From NCBI GenBank assembly GCA_964030785.1, contig OZ034966.1, positions 1,558,501-1,622,500 of the forward strand: DNA of 64,000 bases, given 5' to 3'. Made by a program: the position numbers and the translations under genes. The first letter of the stretch is position 1. Every line of letters begins with the position of its first letter. This stretch comes from Siderastrea siderea. Taxonomy: Eukaryota; Cnidaria; Anthozoa; Scleractinia; Rhizangiidae. Positions 56,499 to 64,000 of this stretch are shown here, piece after piece. The notes under the pieces were generated by a model that searched no databases, had not been told where the DNA came from, and worked only from the letters and a program-made list of their open reading frames with translations.

Positions 56499-57387
56499 CT
56501 TCAATTGTCCTGTAAGCATGAGTTTTTCAAATTTTGATTTCGAAAATGTCGTAAAATTAACAGCACCAAGGAAAAGTACTTCTGATAGGTTTTCATATGA
56601 CTGGTTGAACTTTTCAGTTTTTATCTATGGCGAACTCTAAAGTTAAAAAAAAAACGCCGGCGTTACATGGCCACAATGAGTGTTTGTTTCCGAGGGGTGA
56701 GCGTTATAGCAAGCAATACAGCAACAATATACGTGTGTTATGCACCTTATCTATCCTGACCAATATGACAAGGTGAGTGAAGCCAAATTCTGCGTTTTAT
56801 GGATAACTGAACTGCTCTACATATTCATTATTTGATTTACTTCAGGGGATAATTCGCAGTTCTCTATACAAAACGTGGCTGCCATAAATCATGGGTGTTA
56901 ATGTGACAATTTTCTTCAAATTTTTAAATGGCATACTTTTGACAATTTTCTTCAAATAAAATATTTCAGGACCGAAATTTTCTGTCTCATCTCTAAGCCG
57001 AAATTCTGACGAAGACTCGAGCATAAACTCATCTTGAAGCTGCTATGTTAAATGCAACTACCACATTGCATTGCAGGTTGGTTTCAAGAGGGTTGGGCTT
57101 GAAGAGAGTTGGGCTTTGGGACGATAATCGGAGTTGCTTAATAAAATACGTAAAAACACGTTTTCAACTGATGCTGCCATCAGTATCAGTGGACTTTATA
57201 CTAACCCCTTAATGATATTTGTGTTATAATACCTCCTGATGCTATACAAGTCTCATCACTATATAACGAAGAAAGTTTACAGCTTACGACTTGAATTTTA
57301 CGAATAATGGGATCTAATATTTTACATTTCCAACAAGTGTGTACCACTACAAAATGTACCAGTGAAAGCCATCGACAATCTCATGTA

Positions 57388-57393
57388 TTTATT
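57388..57393 (-). other. Candidate polyadenylation signal of the factor B-like gene
   Basis: AATAAA on the minus strand, about 100 nt downstream of the stop codon at 57493. Confidence 0.4.
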
Positions 57394-57492
57394 TCTCTTA
57401 GCTTCTAAACTCATTTGCTCAGCCATTCGGCGCATGTGCAGTTGTTTGTTCTGCTTGTTAAAGGATGTAAAACACAGCTGATCTTTTGACAC

Positions 57493-60400
57493 TTATTTCT
57501 GCCTGCCACCTAAACGCTGCCTCCGCAGTCGTCGTATGCCTTTCTTCGGTGGATTCCTCATTTTCGCTATCCAGTCAAAATACGGCTTCACGCGTGTGAA
57601 AAAATTGTAACGTCCTTTAACCCCGCATCCGTCTCCCCAGCTTACAAGACCAACCACAGTCCACCGATACTTCCTTGACTTGGAGTCGTAGCGTTCGCGC
57701 AAAAACGGCCCTCCACCATCACCCCTACAGGAATGTTGATCAGCCTTCTCACCATCTCCCGCGCAAAACGTAACAGAGCTGTTAAACGGCTGTTTGGTGC
57801 TATTTCTGCAAACTTGATTGGAAGAAATCGCTAACGCTATATGCACAGTTACTCTAGTGCGGCTCTTTTTGCGACTCGATTTTCTGTCCTTGTTTACTGT
57901 TTGTCTCTCTCCCCACCCAGCCACAAAGCCATGCTTGCCTGGTATTGCCAAATCGTCGTCCTTTTCCGGCAAGCATACCGGGCTTACATACTTGCCAAGT
58001 TTTACTTTTCGTTCTAGTTTTACAAGCGCAATGTCATTTTGATGGTTTTGACGTTTGTATTTGCCGTGAATAAAAATCTTAGCGGCTTCAATCACTTGTT
58101 CCGGACTTGTCTTCCTGTCTCCAAGATGATGTCCTCCGGCTTTTATAGTGTATCTGTGAAGGTAAAAAATTGGACGTGTAAGTTTTGGAGTTTGGTGGAG
58201 AAAACATTTAATATGTGATAGAACTCCATGAAGCACTTCATTATTCATCTTGTTTCACAGCTGGATCTTTCAAACACGAATCATTCATATGAAAGTTTGG
58301 CAAGAATTATTTCAACGATAAACCCATCCATAAATAAGGTTTTACCCTTGCCGAATATAATTTAAAATCTTCATAAGTAGATTAAGCATGATCTTCCAGT
58401 TGACGTAGTCCTGTTTTCCTTTGGACAACCTGTGTGGAAGTCATCGTTATAAAGTCAACGTGCAAAATCGTAACACGACAAAATAAAGCAATGAGAAAAA
58501 TTCCCTGTGGATTCTCTTTTTATTCAACCTTTATAAAACATTTTTCGTCACACTTGAGTTGCATGTTCGACTCGTGCTAAGAAAGTATATTGTGAGAAAC
58601 TCGGTGGCGAAAGTTTTTGAGTGGCGCTGTCCATCAGGTGGATGCAAACTAAGGTATAGAACAGTCCATTGTCGAGTTGTCTTTACACTCGTGTTCAAAA
58701 CGAGCCTGGTGCACAGCCATTCAAATGAAAATTTAATGCGAAACATTCACAAGCAAACAAAACTCATTTTCATGCCAGGTCTCGTTTTGATAGTGAGGCT
58801 GAAGACAATTCGGAAATGGCTAATGTTCACTTCTTGAGCATTACCTTGAAGCTGGGCGAATGACTGGGCGCCATGTTTTAGAATAAAAGCAATGAGCCGC
58901 AGTGATGACCCATTCCTTGCCAATAAGGGCTCCGTTACAGATAGCAACACCTATCGTGCGAAAGAAAAAAAAATGTAAGAATAAAAATTGGGATTAAGGT
59001 AGTAGATACCCGCAAAACGACAAAATTTTGTTAAATGTCTGGTGCAAGGAATGCCATGATAGGCATACATATTAAACTGAGACTCATACTGAGCAAAAAG
59101 TACATTGGCTCAACTACTTTTGACAATCACTATAGGTGATGATGTCTTAAAAGTTGGTGCAAAAGACTGTACAAAATTACAAAGCTTTGGGTGTACAAGA
59201 AGCAATGATAAAGAATAGAGAATATGTACATCTTTATTTTAAATAAATCAAGAAATAACATTTTTCTTTTCTGGCAAACAAGTTCTGGAGGTAGCGAAAA
59301 CGAAACCTAACTAACAGTTTAACACATTAGAACATTCTGTTAGAAGACTTTTTAGATATGAAGCTAAAATTGTCAGTGACAATAAAATATCCACGTAAAA
59401 TGACGAAATCTCAACTACAAAACAAGCAAAGGATTTATGAGCCTTTGGGTCACAGCTTGTTTCAGGAATAAATTTGGGACATTCTAAATCTAATCCTAAA
59501 TGACTTATCATAGGTTTCGAATGGTTAGAAAGATGAACTTCAATAAAAAAAAATGAAATTGTTCTAAACTAGCTTTCACATCTTATTGATGAATAAGGCT
59601 TCTGCTCATGGACTTGTGCAAGCAACATTCTTCAACACGCATGCCCAATCTTACCGTCCCAGTGGATAGTTATTTGCCAGGGCCACACCCCGCTAGTCGC
59701 TTTGTTGCCACGTACATTCCGTGGTCTTGGTTTGGTTACGCTAATACCGCATTCAGTGGGATCTATAAGCAGATCGTATTCTTAGATCAATTTACTAAAC
59801 AATAATTCAGAAAATAATCATTTATATGCTACACCGTCGGAATAATGTTTTCTGCTACCTAACAGATGCATATTATTTATGATGCAATTCCAAGCAACTA
59901 GGTGTTTTTCAAAATCCGATTTATTAGTTACAAAATAGTTCGCTGAGCTGTGTCCGCTTATGTTCAAGTTTTAGCAAAATTTAGAAATTCTGCACGAGTA
60001 TTGATGGTCTTAATTCTGTCGACAAAAAAATGTAAAATTCAGAAAATCTACGAAGTTGTGTATTAGCTGAACAGGCAGTTTTCACTGTGGGTGTTTCCTA
60101 ATCACATGATCTAAAAGATGACGCTTCAAAACGGCGCCAAGCTGACGTCATAACGTTAAAGGGCTCATGCTACTTTTTGTTCGGTTGAAAACTCTTCAGG
60201 AATTTTAACGCGATTTTCCCAACTATATGCTAGAAAATAGCCGTTTTTTAGGTTTTTTTTTTTCAGCTTAAGTTTGTAACATATGTGAGCTGGAAAAGAT
60301 GGTATGATTTCTCACCTTGCTTTTTCATGGTCACGGTTCGCCGCACAGCATCAAACACGTCACCATAATACCTCAGAAATATCAAGTGACTCTTCTCTGG

Positions 60401-63268
60401 TTGAGAAACAACAGAAGACAAGATCCGTTTATTGGGGTTTTTTCCAATGGCGATAGAGAAAATCTGAAAAGACTGCTCGCTCTCCAATAAACGAGCTGCT
60501 TTAGGATGACTTGTTCCTGTGTTCAGATGTCCAGTACTTATTATAAACATGGCTTTATTGCTGTTGGTTCGTGTAGTCGGCATTATCCGGCGTCTTGTCA
60601 TGTACATGGCCCTTCCCAGGGAAGTTCCGCATCCCCCAGGTTTTTTAAGTGACCCAATCTTCTTTATTACTCTATCTGAAGGCGATGCAAAATTCATAAC
60701 AGTGTATGGTTTGCTGTTGTATGAGACCACTGCCAGACGAATGTCTCCTCGCCTGTGAACGAGAAGTGAAATGACATGATTACTTGCGATGGAGATCTCA
60801 TTTCAAAGAAGAACAAAACAAAACAAACCGAACAGAAATTTGTGGCTGACATAACTGTAGTACATTTTGTTGTACAGTTTAAAAACTGTTCTCGACGGAT
60901 CATTGACAGTAGGATCTGAATTAGATTGTGACTGGTGCGGGACTGCGGGATGAGACAAACAATAACAGCGGGATTGTTTGAGAGGAGCATTACGACTGGT
61001 GCGGCATTGCGGGTTTAGCCACACAGTAACAGCGGAATAGTGATTAGGATTGTGTCTGGCGCGGGATTGCGGGATGAACCAAACATTAACAGCGGGATAG
61101 TGATTGGAATTGTGACTGGCGCGAGATTGCGGGATGAGCTGCTGGATGAGAATTGAAAGAGCCATTTTGGAGCTTTGCAACACTCACAGAACGGTGGCAG
61201 CTAAAACTCTGATCAGCTCTTGAGCAAACTTGAGTCCAATCCTGTAGTCTTCCTTGGAGACGCCATCTGATCCATCCACCAAGAAAACCACATCCAATCC
61301 GCCGTTATAATCTAAATCAAGCGAGCGACGTGTTCTGGACTCCACTGCAGAACAGGAGCCATTTTTGTTGCATGGGTGTTGAACATGATTGTCTAAGAGG
61401 CTATGTCGGATAAAAGCCGTAGCTTCTTTAACGTCCATGACTTTGTTCTCTAAAGATTGCAAACAAATGAACAAATTTCAGCTGTTATCAGAAATGCAGT
61501 GAAACGTTACACGCTGACGTATTAATCATAATATATGGAATGTTATGGTGCTGGTCTTAAGGCAAAGTGCATAGCTTCGAGTGAAATCACACGGAATTTT
61601 TAATTTTCAAGGAAATGAATAATCTCAAAAATCGCTGTTCAAACTGAGCAAACGCCTAATCTAAAGTAGACCTGGTGTAAGGCTTATTCAAGGTTAATCC
61701 TCCATAACCCACAAAGCGGTTCTCAATTGATTAATTAGAACGTGCAAAAATAGTAGGCTACTAAGATATACCCAAGTGTCAAGTCTACTTCAACCGCTAA
61801 TCCCGTTGTTCCCGCTTAATGTTGATTAATACCGCTTTTTTCTTACACTCTGTCTAATGTGTTTTTGTTCTCGTCCGGCGTAACTCTTTTACAAACTTAA
61901 TTGTTGTCACACCACGTGGCAAATAGCTCAGCTGTTACATGAAAACCAAACCTCTCGTAAAAAAAAGCTAATCTCCAGAAAGACGGTAACTGTAGTGTAA
62001 TCCATCCCGTTTACTTTCACTCTATGTGTGGTTGTCACAGGTTTCCAGGTGTCGAGCTTAATCTAGTAATTGTGGCAATTAGGACTTCAAGCGATTACAC
62101 CTTCCTCGAGCTCTTCCCATTTTCCCACTCTCTATTTTCATTCTTTTTCCATTCTTTTTCCTCCTTCGTTTTTCGAAGGCAAAATCATTGTGGGAAAATT
62201 ATTACGTGTTACCTGCAAGCAATTAATCTACTGGGTCTCAGTTCTAACATGAAAGCCTACTGAAATAACTAAATAAGGAAACAAGCTCCACTCACCCACA
62301 CATACTGGGCGAGTGGTCCAAGCTCCATGCTTCTTGCATTTGCTGATCGCTGGACCGTGCAGTTTATAACCACGTTTACACTTGTATTCAACAGTGCTAC
62401 CAACATTGAAGGTGGATCCGATGAAGTACCCGTGGCGTATTGTCTCTGGATTACCACAGCTTATGACTAGTGAAAAAAGTTTTGCAACAGTGGGGTGTGA
62501 AATCAGTTTCTCAAGGAACGTAACAGTGCATTATGCTAGTAGAGTGCTTAAGTTATAAGTTAAAGGACACACCATTTGTGTCAATTACGAATGGAATGAA
62601 ATAGAAAAAAAAAACATAATTCTGAAAAATCACTGGGGAATTTGGGCCCACCTATCGCACAGAAACAGGGGAACACCTGCCGTGCCTATATATGTTGATT
62701 TGGTTACGATTTGCTGTACGATGTGTATCTGGGCTTGACGCCTGTACAGGAGTACTGACCGTCCAATCGAAGCTCTTGACTGTTGTTGATGTAGATGATC
62801 AATCATTTAACGCATTGCAAAAAGTGTAATCGGAGTGCCCTAGAATATTCATTAGGTCATCATCGTCATCATCATCATCATTCATCATCACACCCTTTAT
62901 TTAAACACGATAAAAAATTTAAAGCATAATACTTGTGGGTCAGCTAAGATGAACTAAGAGTCCATATACATCGTATTATCTGCATGAGCACCAAGACTCG
63001 CTGTGAAAAAGAGGCACAAAACAACTCGAAAATGGCCTACTCGTATACTGTCTTTTACCTTCTGGAAATTTGCACCGAGGCCTTTTCCCAAACAATTTGC
63101 CATCTTTGCAATGATGGAGTTTGTCTCCCTCCACCAGTCTGTAGCCATTGATGCATTCATACTTAACCTTGGTGTAGTTACAGCAGTGCCTGACGGCTAC
63201 GTGGAGTGGACGGTAATGAACCAGTTCTTTCACAACGGACTCACAGGTTCTGTTGCTAGGACTTGTTG
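57493..63268 (-). CDS. Complement factor B/C2-like protein, 3' part (7 exons seen)
   Basis: Exons (transcript order): 63268-63059, 62466-62296, 61449-61188, 60752-60316, 59780-59655 (or from 59762), 58950-58845, 58153-57493. Phases agree throughout. The first two exons are sushi/CCP domains with four Cys each (YECINGYRL, YKCKRGYKL). Then comes a basic RTRR site and a vWA domain starting DVVFLVDGSDG and continuing with RGDIRLAVVSYNSKP and GGCGTSLGRAM. A linker carries CGISVTKP and GVWPWQ. The trypsin-like domain has His (ITAAHC) and Asp (NDIALVKL), but GDGGGP where GDSGGP is expected, then GLVSWGDGC and a basic tail. Sushi-vWA-protease order is diagnostic of factor B/C2, which forms the C3 convertase protease. 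The signal peptide and any further sushi domains lie beyond 64000. The missing Ser suggests loss of proteolysis. Confidence 0.85.
60925..61150. repeat. 60-63-bp minisatellite in the factor B-like gene
   Basis: About 3.5 copies of a unit containing (a/t)ctgg(t/c)gcgg-attgcgggatga and aacagcgg-atagtgatt start near 60931, 60994, 61055 and 61115. The array lies in the intron that splits the vWA domain. Confidence 0.7.
62857..62890 (+). repeat. (CAT)n microsatellite
   Basis: Interrupted CAT repeat in the intron between the two sushi exons. Confidence 0.75.
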
Positions 63269-63289
63269 CTAGGTGGAAAAAACAAGCTA

Positions 63290-64000
63290 CGTGTTAGAGG
63301 ACCTCTTTCGCATGTTCTAGTTTATAGCGTTCGGTGACAATAAGTGTTGGTACTGACTACATTTGTGAGCTGCGGTAGTAGTGGTGTGGGGAAGTTAGGA
63401 GGTGATCTGTAAGAGTTAGTGATTTTAGAGTATGAAGGCAAGGTAACATTACGGTTTGGGGTGTTGGCCTTGTACTCTGTCCATCGGCAGAATTGAGAAA
63501 TCCGGCACTTTTAACTTCATCTCCTTGTCACCGACAACGTAAAGAACTAACTGGTCAACCTTCCAGCAACTGGGAGGTTGTTAGATATAGGGCAGCAGTG
63601 TAGGCTATTGGCAGGAGCCATGCTACTGATGCGTCACCATGCCAAATAAAGTTTGTGTTTGTTTGTTTGATAGAGGTTATGAAATTACGTCACAGCTAGA
63701 TCTATCTCAATACTAACAACCATACTTTTAATATTTACAGTCGAATTAACTGTTGTCGAAAAGAAAACACACAAAATTAGTTGGCTGTGCTTGAAAGACT
63801 AGAGTGTTTGTTTGTTGTTTGCGTCATCATCCTTTGTTATCCAGGTTTTCCCATCCGATTATACCAGCAAGCCGGAAGGGATGGAACCAATCGAACAGAT
63901 TTGGAAGGCGAACCAATTTGAAACATCCGAAATACGTAGCTAAAAATGCGATTTAAAAAAATCGAACCATTAACAAGACAAACAGCACTAAACAAACACT
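63290..64000. other. Upstream intron of the factor B-like gene, nothing recognised
   Basis: The sushi exon at 63268 begins in mid-codon, so an upstream exon must exist. No frame in 63290-64000 on the minus strand shows a sushi Cys pattern or a signal peptide. The preceding exon is probably outside the window. Confidence 0.45.

Noticed and set aside
1..64000. CRISPR arrays, bacterial operons, integrated viral genes
   Set aside because: The tandem repeats here lack unique equal-length spacers, genes are intron-split, and no capsid, envelope, integrase or retroviral protease motif was seen.

Overview
This is animal nuclear DNA, most likely from a hexacorallian cnidarian such as a stony coral or sea anemone. 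The three real genes have GT-AG introns. The spaces between them are packed with Kolobok, hAT, Tc1/mariner-like, Penelope and L1/Tx1-type elements and short inverted-repeat elements of the kind common in coral genomes. There are no operons, Shine-Dalgarno sites or CRISPR arrays. The species assignment is an inference from gene structure and repeat style, not from a marker gene.

Layout. Positions 1-14.7 kb are an accessory, repeat-dominated stretch. It holds a hAT-like element (495-2920) that carries a degenerate minisatellite and a very young mini-Penelope element, a frameshifted RecQ-like helicase fragment, a transposase fragment, one orphan exon candidate, and a 4-kb Kolobok-like element (8803-12811) with TTAA target duplications. 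Positions 15.0-29.3 kb (+) are a complete RIG-I-like receptor (RLR) gene of 12 exons. Its largest intron holds an antisense, internally deleted L1-type LINE with perfect target-site duplications. Positions 29.3-43 kb are a nested transposon cluster: an old L1-type LINE interrupted by a 4.6-kb element with about 0.8-kb inverted repeats and by a second Kolobok-like element (40294-42507). Positions 43.2-51.1 kb (+) are a mitofusin/Fzo-like dynamin-family GTPase gene of 5 exons, with a 750-bp AGGT/GGGT tetranucleotide array just before its last exon. Positions 51-57.5 kb hold three miniature inverted-repeat elements and otherwise unrecognised DNA. Positions 57.5-63.3 kb (-) are a complement factor B/C2-like gene (two sushi domains, a vWA domain and a serine-protease domain) whose 5' end lies beyond the window.

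How the genes may relate. All three host genes fit an innate-immunity theme: cytosolic dsRNA sensing, a membrane GTPase of the type that in vertebrates remodels mitochondria (the platform for RLR signalling), and the complement protease. No shared regulation is visible, so a functional link is only a hypothesis. Three features deserve a second look. The RLR has a TRADD-N-like domain where vertebrate RLRs carry CARDs. The factor B-like protein has Gly in place of the catalytic Ser and Gly in place of one MIDAS Ser. The transposon record includes insertions whose exact boundaries can be read from the sequence.
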